Shown one piece after another: positions 31,801-40,761 of a stretch of DNA of 64,000 bases. The stretch is taken from assembly GCF_018138085.1 (NCBI RefSeq), contig NZ_CP073105.1, forward strand, positions 4,402,001 through 4,466,000, in the 5' to 3' direction. Numbering within the stretch: position 1 is the stretch's first letter; each line of letters begins with the position of its first letter. The position numbers were made by a program, and so were the translations under genes. This DNA comes from Stutzerimonas stutzeri. GTDB lineage: Bacteria > Pseudomonadota > Gammaproteobacteria > Pseudomonadales > Pseudomonadaceae. The notes under the pieces were generated by a model. That model was not told the DNA's origin. It was given only the letters and a program-made list of their open reading frames with translations, and did not search any database.

Positions 31801-34800
31801 CGTCGGTCGGGGCGTCATCGGGAACATCACTCGCACCGGGTACGAGAGAGATCTCATCATCCATGTCGGCCAATGCCGAGGGCTCAGCGTCGCCGACTTC
31901 AAGTTCCGCAGCGGAAATAGCCTCGGCCGCACCCACCTCGCTCGGCCCGAAGGCATCGCCGCCCAAGCTCGGCCGAATGCCCTGGCGATAGGCGCGAATC
32001 TCTTCGATCAGCGTCGCGGCGGCATCCATCGGCTTATGTGCCTGAAGTTGCTCCAGCTGCACCGCCAACTGGTCGTGGCTGCGCTGAAGCAGCCTGGCGA
32101 GATCCTCCGTGTGGACATAGCGGCCGTCGGAAAGCCCCTCGTAGAGGGTTTCGAGCTCATGGGCCAGATCGCCGATCGGGCGGACTTCCGCCATCCGCGC
32201 GCCACCCTTGAGCGTGTGCAGATCGCGCAGCAGTGCCGAGAGCGCTAGCTGATTGGCAGGGTCACCAAGCCAGCGCTCCAGCGCGGCGCCGGCGCTTTCA
32301 AGCAGATCGACGGCTTCGTCGAGAAAAATATCGACCATTTCCTCGTCGAGTGCGTTGTGCTCCGCATGAGGCTCCGCAGGCCAGGCTTCGGCTTCGGCTT
32401 CGGCTTCGGCTTCGGCTTCGGCTTCGGCTTCGGCTTCGGTTGTATGCTCGGTGACGTCATCGATCGCAACGCTATCGGCAAGGGCATAAGGCTGCAGGTC
32501 TTCGCCTGGCAGTTCATAGACCTGCGGGTCGATCGCCTCGCTGAGTAACGCTTCGAGGCGAGCCACCAACTCGGGCTGACCGGTGACCTGCAGACCGGCC
32601 GCAACCTGATCCATCATGCCGACCAGCGCCTCATGGCCTTGTTCGACGCCATCAAAGAAGCGTGCACTGACCGCGAGACGGCCGTCCTGCACCACCGCGT
32701 AGAGATCGAGCAGAACCTGACAAAGCGCATCGATCTGCGGCAGATCGGCCATCTGCGCACCGAGGCCGAGCGTCGTCAGCTCCTCCAGCAGCGCCGACAA
32801 CTCCTGGCGCTCGGCTGGGTGCTCGCGCCAGCTATGCAGCAAGTCCTCGGCGTCCAGCAGGATGTTCATGCCTTCGGAGAGAAACAGCGCAATCATCCCC
32901 GGGTCGCGCGGCTCGCCCTGTTCGCTGTTGGCACGCTCACTGACGTCCGCCAACCGAGCTTGATGCAGGACATGAACCCGGGCGATGAACGCTTCGGCAC
33001 CTTCTATCGGCGCCAGCGGATCGTGCTCGAGATTCTCGAGTCCGCGACGCAGCAGCTGCTCGGCAGCCTGAATCAGCTCGGCCTCGGCCAGATCCATCGG
33101 AATAAGGTTGGCCTTGAACTCCTTGACCATTTTCTCCAGCGGCGTGGCAATCTCCGCCACCGGCAGGATGCCTGCCATATGCGCGCTGCCCTTGAGGGTG
33201 TGCAGCGCCCGTTGCAAGGCATCAGTCACCGGTTGCGGCAGGCGTTGCGCACAGTCGGCGAGGTAGTCGACCAAGGTGGTGAGATGGGCTTCAGCCTCGT
33301 TGCGGAAGATCTCCAGCAGCTGCGGATCCAGGGGATCCTCGACCGCCGGTGCCGCCGCTGGCTCGTCAACCGTGACACCGCCCGACGGCTCCGGATCGGT
33401 CGGCAGCCCTTTCGCCAGAGCGTGCGCGTTCGCGGCGAGCCGGTCGACATCATCGCGCTGACGCTGCGCCTTGGCGGCAAATTCCTCGACCAGCACGGGC
33501 ATCAGGGCAACCACATCGGTGACCAGCTTGCGTACCGGCTCGCTCGGTTCGATGCTGCGATCGAGCACGCGGTTGAGCAGATTTTCGACCGACCAGGCCA
33601 GTTCGCCGATGATCAATGCGCGCACCATGCGCCCACTGCCCTTGAGGGTATGGAAGGCTCGCCGCACCTCGCCGAGCGCGTCCTTGTCGGCAGTGTCGGC
33701 GCACCAGCGCGGCAGGTACTCGCCGATGGTCTCGAGCACCTCGGCGGCCTCCTCGATGAACACTTCGAGCAGGTCGTCATCGACCGGTTCCTCGCCCTCG
33801 GGTGGTGGTAGCAAACTCGGCGGGACGTGCTGCGCAGGCGGGTTGATCGAACTGACCGGCGCGGCCATCACATCTTCCATGGTCAGCGCCGGTTCGGCGG
33901 CAACCGATTGCTCCACCCGCTCAGGCAACTCAACCTCGGGCATGTCGAGTTCGGCCATTTCGGCCTCGCTCCATTCCAAGGTAAGGCCCTGCAGCGGCTC
34001 GTCGGCAGGCGACTCGTCGATATCGATATCCGGCGATGACGCATCAGCCTCTTCAGGTGCAGGCATTTCGGTTACGGGCTCTTCGGTGAGTTCGAGCCAC
34101 TCCGCCGATACGGCTGACGATGCGGACTCGGCGTCATCGCCGTCTGCCGTACCTTGCTCGTCAGCCATCCACTCAAGGACGAGGTCCGGCTCGTCCAGGT
34201 CCGGCTCGTCGAGCGTCGCCTCGTCGGCGCTGAGTTCGTCAGATTCTTCCGGCCGCTGCGCAGGCGCGGAATCCGACGCAGGCTCCGGCAGCAGGACTTC
34301 GATCTCATCCAGCGGATCGTGCAGCTCCAGGCTCGCCTCGGTACCTATCTGATCGGCCTGATCGGCGGCCGTCGGGGCCGGCTCACGTAGCGGGTACCCC
34401 AGCGCCTGCAAGCTTTCTTCGGCAACGTCGAGAATTAGATCGCCTTGCGAGCCGCAGTCTTCGCTGAGGCGCTCGAGGTAGTACTCGACGCTGGTGATGG
34501 CATCGGCGAGGGTATCCAGGCTCTGCCAGTCCGGAATCGCCTGCTGCGCAAGCAATTGTTCCTGAATATAGCGGTTGCAGGCGTCCAGCAATGCGGCGGC
34601 ACGTGCCAGCGGAACCATGGCCAACCCACCGCGTGACTGGGTCAGAAGCTCGGGTACGCGCGCCAGGTGCTGATGGTTCCACTGGGAGGCGATGAATTCG
34701 ATGATCGCGTCCTTGGCCTGCTCCAGGCCAGTCCTCGCCTCGCGAATCACCAGGCGATGAATCTGCGCCACGTCGGTGGTGGGCAGATGGCTCTCTTCGC

Positions 34801-36082
34801 CCCGCTCATCAGATGTACCGCCCACCATGCCGGCCAACGTCGCCTCGACATACAGCAATGCACCTGCGACATCCATCAGCGCCGCGTCGTCAGGCTGCCG
34901 CTGCCCTTGAGCCAGGGCTTCGATCACGCCGATCTGATCGAGCACGATCCGCCGGGGCTGACCGAAACCCAGCACGGCGAGCGTATCGGCGATCTGCTTG
35001 AGCGGCGGCTGCAACGCGCCAAGCTCGGCCAGCCCAAGGCGATCACTGCGCACGAACAGGTCCAGGCTGTCCTTGACTCGAACCAGCTCCTCGCACAGAG
35101 CGCCCACGACCGAGCGCATCGCTCCTCGGTCCGGACCCGACAGCTGGGCGCGCTCTTGATCGACCAGGGTACTGTCCGGCAACGCATCATCCAGGCTGTA
35201 TTCGGCTTTCAGCGCCTTGATGCGTGGGGACTCGGTCGGTGCCTTGGCTATGTAGAAGAGCAGGTTCTTGATCAGCTCGTCAGGTGCAGGCTGGTTGATC
35301 CCGTCGGCGCCCTGGGCAACGAGGCGCTTGAGCTCCTTGTCGACCTGACGCAGCAGGTTCCGAACCGTGGTGCCGTTTGCGACTGCTCCGCTGGCGAGCC
35401 CCTCGACCACACCCGATGCGATCTGCCACAACGCGCCCAACGGCGCTTCCTTGCAGAGCATTTCCAAACGCGCGAAGACCCGCGCCATGTAACCCAGATT
35501 GGTCGGCAGATCCTGATTGCGGATGACGCCGACCAATGCGACCTGCAGCATCTGTCGCAGTTTGCGAAGCAGCCCCGGGAGTTCTTCGGTCTGTCTCTGA
35601 GCCAGAAATTCATGGGAAAGCGCGGGCGCGCGGGCAGACATGTCGGGTGAGAACAGGCTGGTTTCCGACAGCAGCTTCTCGCCCCGTGCGGCGCGTAGAT
35701 CGTTGAGCAGGGGCAGCACGACCATGGGCAGATCGCGACGGGCGCTCTGGATACGATCCAGATACACCGGCATCTGCAGGATGGCCTGCATGAGCACTTC
35801 CAGCGCTTCGTTCTGATTGGCAACGGCCCCGTCCATCAAGGCACGGGCAAGTTGCTCCATTTCCTCGGCGAGCAGTGCTGCACCATAGAACTCGACCATC
35901 TGCAGGGTGCCATGCACCTGATGCACATAGGTCAGACAGAAGCGCATCCGCGTCGAGTCTTGCGGGTTTTCGACGAACGCTTCCAAGGCCTGCCGCGCCT
36001 GCTTCAGCGTTTCGGCAATTTCGCCTTTCACCCACTCCAGGGCGACATAATCGTGCCGATCACCCATAGCGACTCCGCTCAT
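28832..36082 (-). CDS. chpA: Giant hybrid chemosensory histidine kinase ChpA (CheA-like)
   Basis: 2416 residues. Multiple phosphotransfer domains: canonical HTLKGS/HTLKGG motifs near residues 809 (AFHTLKGSGRMV), 959 (ALHTLKGSAHMA), 1287 and 1527 (DLHTLKGGARMA), and 1671 (VLHTLKGGARLA). A degenerate copy near 1100 (ELTTLGLGAQMA) has Thr in place of His, and further divergent repeats fill the N-terminus. Then come the CheA dimerisation region, the ATPase (LEHMLRNAVDHGVEHA near 1995, GRGVGMDVV), a CheW domain and a C-terminal receiver (VVDDSVTVRKV, MLLDIEMPRMDGFEV). Acidic linkers separate the domains, one holding nine Glu-Ala repeats at 1216-1233. It phosphorylates PilG and PilH to control twitching and cAMP. 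It overlaps pilK and chpB. Confidence 0.96.
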   Translation of the reverse strand: MSGVAMGDRHDYVALEWVKGEIAETLKQARQALEAFVENPQDSTRMRFCLTYVHQVHGTLQMVEFYGAALLAEEMEQLARALMDGAVANQNEALEVLMQAILQMPVYLDRIQSARRDLPMVVLPLLNDLRAARGEKLLSETSLFSPDMSARAPALSHEFLAQRQTEELPGLLRKLRQMLQVALVGVIRNQDLPTNLGYMARVFARLEMLCKEAPLGALWQIASGVVEGLASGAVANGTTVRNLLRQVDKELKRLVAQGADGINQPAPDELIKNLLFYIAKAPTESPRIKALKAEYSLDDALPDSTLVDQERAQLSGPDRGAMRSVVGALCEELVRVKDSLDLFVRSDRLGLAELGALQPPLKQIADTLAVLGFGQPRRIVLDQIGVIEALAQGQRQPDDAALMDVAGALLYVEATLAGMVGGTSDERGEESHLPTTDVAQIHRLVIREARTGLEQAKDAIIEFIASQWNHQHLARVPELLTQSRGGLAMVPLARAAALLDACNRYIQEQLLAQQAIPDWQSLDTLADAITSVEYYLERLSEDCGSQGDLILDVAEESLQALGYPLREPAPTAADQADQIGTEASLELHDPLDEIEVLLPEPASDSAPAQRPEESDELSADEATLDEPDLDEPDLVLEWMADEQGTADGDDAESASSAVSAEWLELTEEPVTEMPAPEEADASSPDIDIDESPADEPLQGLTLEWSEAEMAELDMPEVELPERVEQSVAAEPALTMEDVMAAPVSSINPPAQHVPPSLLPPPEGEEPVDDDLLEVFIEEAAEVLETIGEYLPRWCADTADKDALGEVRRAFHTLKGSGRMVRALIIGELAWSVENLLNRVLDRSIEPSEPVRKLVTDVVALMPVLVEEFAAKAQRQRDDVDRLAANAHALAKGLPTDPEPSGGVTVDEPAAAPAVEDPLDPQLLEIFRNEAEAHLTTLVDYLADCAQRLPQPVTDALQRALHTLKGSAHMAGILPVAEIATPLEKMVKEFKANLIPMDLAEAELIQAAEQLLRRGLENLEHDPLAPIEGAEAFIARVHVLHQARLADVSERANSEQGEPRDPGMIALFLSEGMNILLDAEDLLHSWREHPAERQELSALLEELTTLGLGAQMADLPQIDALCQVLLDLYAVVQDGRLAVSARFFDGVEQGHEALVGMMDQVAAGLQVTGQPELVARLEALLSEAIDPQVYELPGEDLQPYALADSVAIDDVTEHTTEAEAEAEAEAEAEAEAEAWPAEPHAEHNALDEEMVDIFLDEAVDLLESAGAALERWLGDPANQLALSALLRDLHTLKGGARMAEVRPIGDLAHELETLYEGLSDGRYVHTEDLARLLQRSHDQLAVQLEQLQAHKPMDAAATLIEEIRAYRQGIRPSLGGDAFGPSEVGAAEAISAAELEVGDAEPSALADMDDEISLVPGASDVPDDAPTDAEFEQAECAPTEANGIALEDSAEDPSAPLEPAAIESAGSEAAHPAMESGAPEATDWDNRDPELVEIFLEEGFDIIERAGASLQRWMDDVDNSFEIEALQRDLHTLKGGARMADIREIGDLAHELEYLYEGLCAGNYRASPALFVLLQSCHDRLAAMLDAVRAYRALPSGQDLIETIGQFRANPDEQLSIPSSVALTAAQDTAEAEILDIFIEEADDLLEEMETSLGRWEASRDSAAPITDMMRVLHTLKGGARLAGQGHLGDMAHDLEQRLSEAQLQGGPWTDSLFLDVQGGYDALLKEVEAMRSRLASDAVIAAPEQPPESPQAPGPDASVVVLETPILAASAQRQNVAAPAKVLPFIRRAEQAALDAASRRAPQELVKVPADLLEGLVNLAGETSIFRGRVEQQVSDVGFTLGEMEATIERVRDQLRRLDTETQAQILSRYQAEAERAGYDDFDPLEMDRHSQLQQLSRALFESASDLLDLKETLAARNRDAETLLLQQARVNTELQEGLMRTRMVPFDRLVPRLRRIVRQVASELGKQVEFHVGNATGEMDRSVLERIVAPLEHMLRNAVDHGVEHAAKRVAAGKPEQGNIRLDLSREGGDIVLSLSDDGAGINLEAVRRKAIERGLMLPGSDLSDHEVLQFILEAGFSTAEQVTQISGRGVGMDVVHSEVKQLGGSMSIESKLGSGTRFLIRLPFTVSVNRALMVYSGEDLYAIPLNTIEGIVRVSPYELEAYYQPGASRFEYAGQTYELRYLGELLNNGQRPKLVGQSLPLPVILVRSNEHSVAVQVDSLAGSREIVVKSLGPQFATVPGISGATILGDGRVVVILDLLATIRVLHAHLLTQQQPLRLLGEDEPAEIEVDRPTLVMVVDDSVTVRKVTSRLLERNGMNVLTAKDGVDAITQLQERKPDIMLLDIEMPRMDGFEVATLVRHDEHLKDLPIIMITSRTGEKHRDRAMAIGVNEYLGKPYQESLLLEAIQQLVKRHD
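32384..32437 (-). repeat. Hexanucleotide tandem repeat, nine GGCTTC units, inside chpA
   Basis: Nine exact copies of GGCTTC on the plus strand, read on the coding strand as GAAGCC and encoding nine Glu-Ala pairs (residues about 1216-1233) in the linker after the degenerate phosphotransfer domain. Because the unit is two codons, loss or gain of copies keeps the frame. Confidence 0.95.
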
Positions 36083-36948
36083 AAACTTTTCCGGATAAAG
36101 GCCAGAACCTGACTATCAGCCACGGGCGTCAGCTCCGGGTGCTGCCAGCCGACCACTTCACCTGCGCCGATTACCAACAAGCCCCCCGGCACCAGGCGTT
36201 CGACCAGGCGATTGAGGATTTCGCGGCGGCGCCAGCGACGGAAGTAGATCAACAGGTTCTGACAAAAAATGACGTCCATATCGGACATTGGCGCGCCAGC
36301 CAGCTCCAGGACATTAAGCCTGGCAAAGCAAACACGGGACGCCAGACTCGGTATTACCTGGAATCGGTCGTCCGCACACTGCTGGAAATATCGATTGCGC
36401 AGGTCGGGAACCACCTGTTCGAGGCGCCGCTGGCTGTACAAGCCCTCGCGCGAACGCGCCAAGGCGCTGAGGCTGATGTCGGTACCGATCACACCAAACG
36501 TCGCCTCGGCTTGCCCATGGTCCAGCGCCTCGGCGGCGCAGATCGCGAGCGAGTAGGTTTCCTCGCCGCTGGCACATCCCACGCTCCATAACGACCAGGG
36601 CCGCTCCGCGTGATCACGCGACTCGTGGCGCTGCCGCATATAGTCACTAAGCAGCGCGAACGACGGTGGGTGGCGAAAGAAGCGCGTTTCCTGAACTGTC
36701 AGGCGATCCATCAGGGTCGACCATTCCACCGCGCCCCGGGGACCGTCGGTCACCTGGCGATAGTAGCTGGCATAGTCAGTCACTCCGATTTCGCGCATGC
36801 GACTGCTCAGGTTCGCCTGGAGGAACGTTCGACGCTGCTCGGTAACCACGAGGCCCGAGCGCTCTTCGAGCAAGGCCTGCCAGTCGTTAAATTCGGCTGA
36901 CGACATATCGGCCAAGGGTCTCAATGACCAGTCAACACTTGGCTGCAT
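36079..36948 (-). CDS. pilK: CheR-type chemoreceptor methyltransferase
   Basis: 289-residue SAM-dependent methyltransferase expected to methylate glutamates on PilJ. The small N-terminal helical domain (SSAEFNDWQALLEERSGL) is followed by the catalytic domain with LWSVGCASGEETYSLAI, the SAM site characteristic of CheR, ATFGVIGTDISLSAL and the MDVIFCQNLLIYF motif. It overlaps the chpA start by four bases. A perfect 9-bp inverted repeat separates it from pilJ. Confidence 0.94.
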   Translation of the reverse strand: MQPSVDWSLRPLADMSSAEFNDWQALLEERSGLVVTEQRRTFLQANLSSRMREIGVTDYASYYRQVTDGPRGAVEWSTLMDRLTVQETRFFRHPPSFALLSDYMRQRHESRDHAERPWSLWSVGCASGEETYSLAICAAEALDHGQAEATFGVIGTDISLSALARSREGLYSQRRLEQVVPDLRNRYFQQCADDRFQVIPSLASRVCFARLNVLELAGAPMSDMDVIFCQNLLIYFRRWRRREILNRLVERLVPGGLLVIGAGEVVGWQHPELTPVADSQVLAFIRKSL

Positions 36949-36974
36949 GCCCTGCCCCTTACTCGTGAACGTCT

Positions 36975-36998
36975 ACGGCAGCCATGGCTGGCTGCCGT
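36975..36998 (-). repeat. Perfect hairpin in the pilJ-pilK gap
   Basis: ACGGCAGCC (36975-36983) and GGCTGCCGT (36990-36998) form a 9-bp stem with loop ATGGCT in the 57-base gap. There is no T run, so it is more likely an mRNA-stabilising or attenuating structure than a full terminator, allowing more PilJ than PilK/ChpA to be made. Confidence 0.65.
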
Positions 36999-37005
36999 GC
37001 TCTCA

Positions 37006-39054
37006 TCAGGCCTGGTCCTGCGTCGTCGGCAACGTGAAGCCGGATACCGAGTGACGCATTTCATTGGCCATCTTCGCGAGGTTACCAATGCTCTTCGCAG
37101 TGGCGGTGGTGCCTGACGATGTCTGCGACGTGATTTCCTGAATGACGTTCATGGTATTGGAGATATGGCCGGCCGACGAAGCCTGCTGCCGCGCGGCGTT
37201 GGAAATGTTCTGGATGAGTGCCGCCAGGCTCTTGGATACCTTCTCGATCTCTTCCAGCGCGACACCGGCGTCCTGAGCCAGACGCGCCCCACGTACCACT
37301 TCGGAGGTCGTCTGCTCCATCGAGATTACCGCTTCATTGGTATCCGTCTGAATCGTCTTGACCAGCGCCTCGATCTGCTTGGTCGCCGCAGACGAGCGTT
37401 CCGCAAGCCGCTGCACCTCGTCCGCAACCACGGCGAAGCCTCGGCCCGCATCGCCGGCCATAGAGGCCTGAATGGCCGCGTTCAACGCGAGGATGTTGGT
37501 CTGATCGGCAATGTCATTGATCAGGCTGACGATGTCACCGATCTCCTGGGACGATTCACCCAGACGCTTGATGCGCTTGGAGGTGTCCTGGATCTGTTCA
37601 CGGATGTTATCCATGCCGGTGATGGTGTTGTGCACCACTTCGTTGCCCTTGTTGGCGATTGCTACCGAGCGCTCGGCTACCGCGGAGGATTCGGCGGCGT
37701 TGGCCGATACCTGGTCAATCGAAACGGCCATCTCGTTGATCGCCGCAGACGCCCCGGCGATTTCCTGGGCCTGGTGTTCGGAAGCCTCGGCCAGGTGCAT
37801 GGCGGTCGCCTGGGTTTCCTGCGCAGCACCGGACACCTGTACGGCCGTCTGGTTGATCGTTTCGACCAGATCACGCAGCTGGTCGATGGAGTAGTTGATC
37901 GAGTCGGCGATGGCACCCGTGAAGTCTTCGGTCACGGTTGCCGCCACCGTCAGGTCACCGTCCGCCAGGTCGCCGATTTCGTCGAGCAGTCGTAGAATCG
38001 CCGTCTGGTTACGCTCGTTCTTTTCGGCCGTCTCGCTCAACCGACGGCGGGTTTCCTGAACCATGACCAGGCCGATCAACAGGATCGAGGCCAGCGCCAG
38101 CGCACCGAGCACATAACCGGCCAGCGCGTTGACGTATCGAGCGTCCGCACGGCTCTGAAGGCCCTGAGTCAGCGCCGATGTCTTGTCCAGCAGGGTCTGC
38201 GAGACCTCGAAAATGCTGTTCGACGACTCGCGCACCTGGAACAGTTCCGGTGAGGTTTCAAGAATCTCGTCCACCGAGCCGGATACGAACTGGAACAGCT
38301 CGGAAATCGCAGCCAGACGATCCAGCGCTTCGGCGTCGTTTACCCGGCTGATGCCCATGGCTTCGTTGCCCTCGAGCATCGCGCTGAGCACACGACCGAA
38401 CAAACTCGCATCACGCCCGAACATGTCGGCAGCCTGCACGGAGTCCTGGTCACCGGAAAGCACCTTGTTCACAGAGCCCAGAATCCGCTCCGCCAGAAGC
38501 GACTGCCGCTGCGCCACGGACACCTGAGCGGCTGGTGCACCGCTTTCCAGCAGAATGTCCACTACTTCCTCGTACTCGACCTGCAGCTGAGGAATGGTTT
38601 CGGCCAGGGTTGCCGCGACCTGATGCAGCGACAGTACCGTTTGCTTACTGGCAAGAATCGCGTCGGTGTTCTGACGCAAGGTGTCCCAGTCTTGCTGCAC
38701 CGCGGCGACTTCGGCCTGTAGCGACTGAGGAACCGCTGGCAAACCGATGCGCTCATCACCTTCGGAGAGGTAACCCCAACGCTCGCTGAAGTCGTTGCGT
38801 GCCTCTTTCAGCGAGTCGAACGCTTCCGCGGTACCGGCGGCCGCCTCTACGGCGTTCTTTGCGATGCGCTGAGACAGAACTCGCAGCTCGCCTGCGTGTC
38901 CGATGTATTCGTTGTCATAGTCGGCTTGAGTATTGATGTACGCGAAGTTCACGAACAGCAACACCATCGACACGATCAGAAGGATAAACAGCCCGGCGAT
39001 CAACGTATTGCTACGTACCCCAGCCAGCAGTGCATTCGCGTTCATTTTTTTCAT
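37006..39054 (-). CDS. pilJ: Methyl-accepting chemoreceptor of the Pil-Chp system
   Basis: 682-residue inner-membrane receptor. TM1 lies near residues 16-36 ([20 protein letters not shown]); a long helical periplasmic region with two PilJ-type modules follows; TM2 is near [19 protein letters not shown]. After a HAMP-like linker the cytoplasmic signalling domain contains the hairpin tip [17 protein letters not shown] and [15 protein letters not shown]. aeruginosa PilJ reports surface contact through pilin interaction to ChpA. The ATG at 39054 begins [17 protein letters not shown]. Confidence 0.95.
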   Translation of the reverse strand: MKKMNANALLAGVRSNTLIAGLFILLIVSMVLLFVNFAYINTQADYDNEYIGHAGELRVLSQRIAKNAVEAAAGTAEAFDSLKEARNDFSERWGYLSEGDERIGLPAVPQSLQAEVAAVQQDWDTLRQNTDAILASKQTVLSLHQVAATLAETIPQLQVEYEEVVDILLESGAPAAQVSVAQRQSLLAERILGSVNKVLSGDQDSVQAADMFGRDASLFGRVLSAMLEGNEAMGISRVNDAEALDRLAAISELFQFVSGSVDEILETSPELFQVRESSNSIFEVSQTLLDKTSALTQGLQSRADARYVNALAGYVLGALALASILLIGLVMVQETRRRLSETAEKNERNQTAILRLLDEIGDLADGDLTVAATVTEDFTGAIADSINYSIDQLRDLVETINQTAVQVSGAAQETQATAMHLAEASEHQAQEIAGASAAINEMAVSIDQVSANAAESSAVAERSVAIANKGNEVVHNTITGMDNIREQIQDTSKRIKRLGESSQEIGDIVSLINDIADQTNILALNAAIQASMAGDAGRGFAVVADEVQRLAERSSAATKQIEALVKTIQTDTNEAVISMEQTTSEVVRGARLAQDAGVALEEIEKVSKSLAALIQNISNAARQQASSAGHISNTMNVIQEITSQTSSGTTATAKSIGNLAKMANEMRHSVSGFTLPTTQDQA

Positions 39055-39133
39055 TTTTTCCGGCCCCCGCCTGGACCACCCGTACGTTTCCTTCCAAGAA
39101 CCAAAAGGCCGGCATCAGCCGACCCCACCTAAA

Positions 39134-39670
39134 TCAATACGCCACGTCCAGAAAGGTCTGATGCGCGGCCAGCGCATGAGGACTGAACACCAGCCAGGGT
39201 TGCTCGCGCTGGAAGACTCCATGAATGAAGGGTTGAATCGACGCCTCGACCGGCGGCAGCTGCTCGGAGAACGTATCCACCGGGAAGTGCTGCATGCCGA
39301 AGACTTCGTCGACCGTCAAACCGGCGAACACATCCTGGTGATCGACGACCAGCACCCGCCGCTGTTTACGCAGCGGAGACAGTTCGAGACCGAAATAGCC
39401 GCACAGATCCATGACCGGCAACAACCTGCCACGAACGTTGGCAACACCCTTGACCCAGGTTTTCACGCCGGGCAGCAAGGTGTAGCGCGGCTCATGAAGT
39501 ATTTCGCCGACCTCCCCCATCGGAGCGACAAACAATCGCCCCCCCATTCGAAAACCGATCCCCGCCCACGTCTGGACGGCCTCCTGTTGTGAAGGTAGCC
39601 CGGCAGCCAACGCTCGGCAGCGGCTATCGATCTCCAGGAGTCGCTGAAACGGCGTAGGCGAATCCGACAT
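39134..39670 (-). CDS. pilI: CheW-like adaptor PilI
   Basis: 178 residues, matching P. aeruginosa PilI in length as I recall. The CheW fold is shown by WAGIGFRMGGRLFVAPMGEV, TWVKGVANVRGRLLPVMDL and VLVVDHQDVFAGLTVDEV. It couples PilJ to the kinase ChpA. The start at 39670 gives MSDSPTPFQRLLEIDSRC with AAGGGA upstream; a longer frame reading to 39718 overlaps pilH and is not preferred. Read between pilH and pilJ in the pilGHIJK order. Confidence 0.93.
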   Translation of the reverse strand: MSDSPTPFQRLLEIDSRCRALAAGLPSQQEAVQTWAGIGFRMGGRLFVAPMGEVGEILHEPRYTLLPGVKTWVKGVANVRGRLLPVMDLCGYFGLELSPLRKQRRVLVVDHQDVFAGLTVDEVFGMQHFPVDTFSEQLPPVEASIQPFIHGVFQREQPWLVFSPHALAAHQTFLDVAY

Positions 39671-39707
39671 GTCGCAACATCCCTTGTCCGAATTACGAAA
39701 CCGCCTA

Positions 39708-40073
39708 TTAGCCGCCAAGCACGGCGTTCAGAGTCTTCAGCAGTGTCGCTTCATCGACCGGCTTGGTCAGGTAATCCTTCGCGCCCTGGCGCTTGCCCCA
39801 GACCTTATCGGTTTCCTGGTCCTTGGTCGTCACAATGATCACCGGAATGTGACTGGTTTCAGCATCTTTGGTCAGCTGGCGAGTGGCCTGAAAGCCATTC
39901 AGGCCCGGCATGACGATATCCATCAATACGGCGTCCGGTTTTTCCTGGCGAGCCAGCGCTACACCGTCGGCACCGTTTTCGGCTTTCAGAACGACATGAC
40001 CATGCTTTTCGAGCATGGCTGTCAGCTTGTACATCTCGGTCGGCGAGTCATCAACAATCAGAACGCGAGCCAT
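39708..40073 (-). CDS. pilH: Single-domain response regulator PilH
   Basis: 121-residue CheY-like receiver: ARVLIVDDSPTEMYKL carries the acidic pocket, AVLMDIVMPGLNGFQATR the phosphorylated Asp, and IIVTTKDQETDKVWG the conserved Thr followed by KDYLTKPV with the Lys. No output domain. It is one of two receivers of ChpA, generally associated with pilus retraction or acting as a phosphate sink. Located 44 bases after pilG. Confidence 0.95.
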   Translation of the reverse strand: MARVLIVDDSPTEMYKLTAMLEKHGHVVLKAENGADGVALARQEKPDAVLMDIVMPGLNGFQATRQLTKDAETSHIPVIIVTTKDQETDKVWGKRQGAKDYLTKPVDEATLLKTLNAVLGG

Positions 40074-40117
40074 GGTTTCTCCGTGGGAAAGGCTTCAGCG
40101 GCACACAGGGCCGAACT

Positions 40118-40525
40118 TCAGGATACTTGCTCTACCGGTGCGAAATCAGGCACGTGGGCCTTGATGGCACCGAGCAACTCTTCTTTGCTGAAAGGCTTGG
40201 TGAGGTATTGATCGGACCCCACGATACGCCCCTTGGCCTTGTCGAACAGGCCATCCTTGGAAGACAGCATGATGACCGGAGTGGATTTGAACGAGCTGTT
40301 GTTCTTGATCAACGCGCAGGTCTGATAACCATCCAGCCGGGGCATCATGATATCGACGAAAATGATGCGCGGGTGACTATCGGCAATCTTGGCGAGCGCA
40401 TCGAAGCCATCCACCGCCGTGATCACATCACAACCTACTTTTTTCAGTAGCGTTTCGGCGGTGCGACGAATCGTTTTCGAATCGTCGATCACCATGACCT
40501 TCAAGCCCTCGGAGTGCTGTTCCAT
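40118..40525 (-). CDS. pilG: Single-domain response regulator PilG
   Basis: 135-residue receiver with KVMVIDDSKTIRRTAETLL, IIFVDIMMPRLDGYQTC (phosphorylated Asp) and VIMLSSKDGLFDKAKG ... DQYLTKPF. PilG promotes pilus extension and CyaB-dependent cAMP synthesis in P. aeruginosa. First gene of the pilGHIJK-chpABC cluster; its promoter should lie in the 236-base gap shared with the divergent gshB, where I could not identify a convincing consensus promoter. Confidence 0.95.
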   Translation of the reverse strand: MEQHSEGLKVMVIDDSKTIRRTAETLLKKVGCDVITAVDGFDALAKIADSHPRIIFVDIMMPRLDGYQTCALIKNNSSFKSTPVIMLSSKDGLFDKAKGRIVGSDQYLTKPFSKEELLGAIKAHVPDFAPVEQVS

Positions 40526-40761
40526 TTCGCCCTACCATCGCCTCGGTGAGTCGTAGTTTATCGTTATGTCAGTGCGCCAGAGGCCCTGCCATCGATGGGC
40601 TGCACCCAATCGCCGGACCTTTTTAGCACACTCCTCAAAAGCAAGCCATCTGCCGCCGGAGCAGCGGGATTTTCCTTGACCCAACGCACAACCGCCGCCA
40701 ATCTGCGTCGACATTTCAAGGCCCCGGCAGCTCCGTTCTGCCGTTCGTTGGAGATCATCAC

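Noticed and set aside
32384..32437. Short tandem repeat considered as part of a CRISPR array
   Set aside because: Contiguous six-base units with no spacers, inside an open coding frame.
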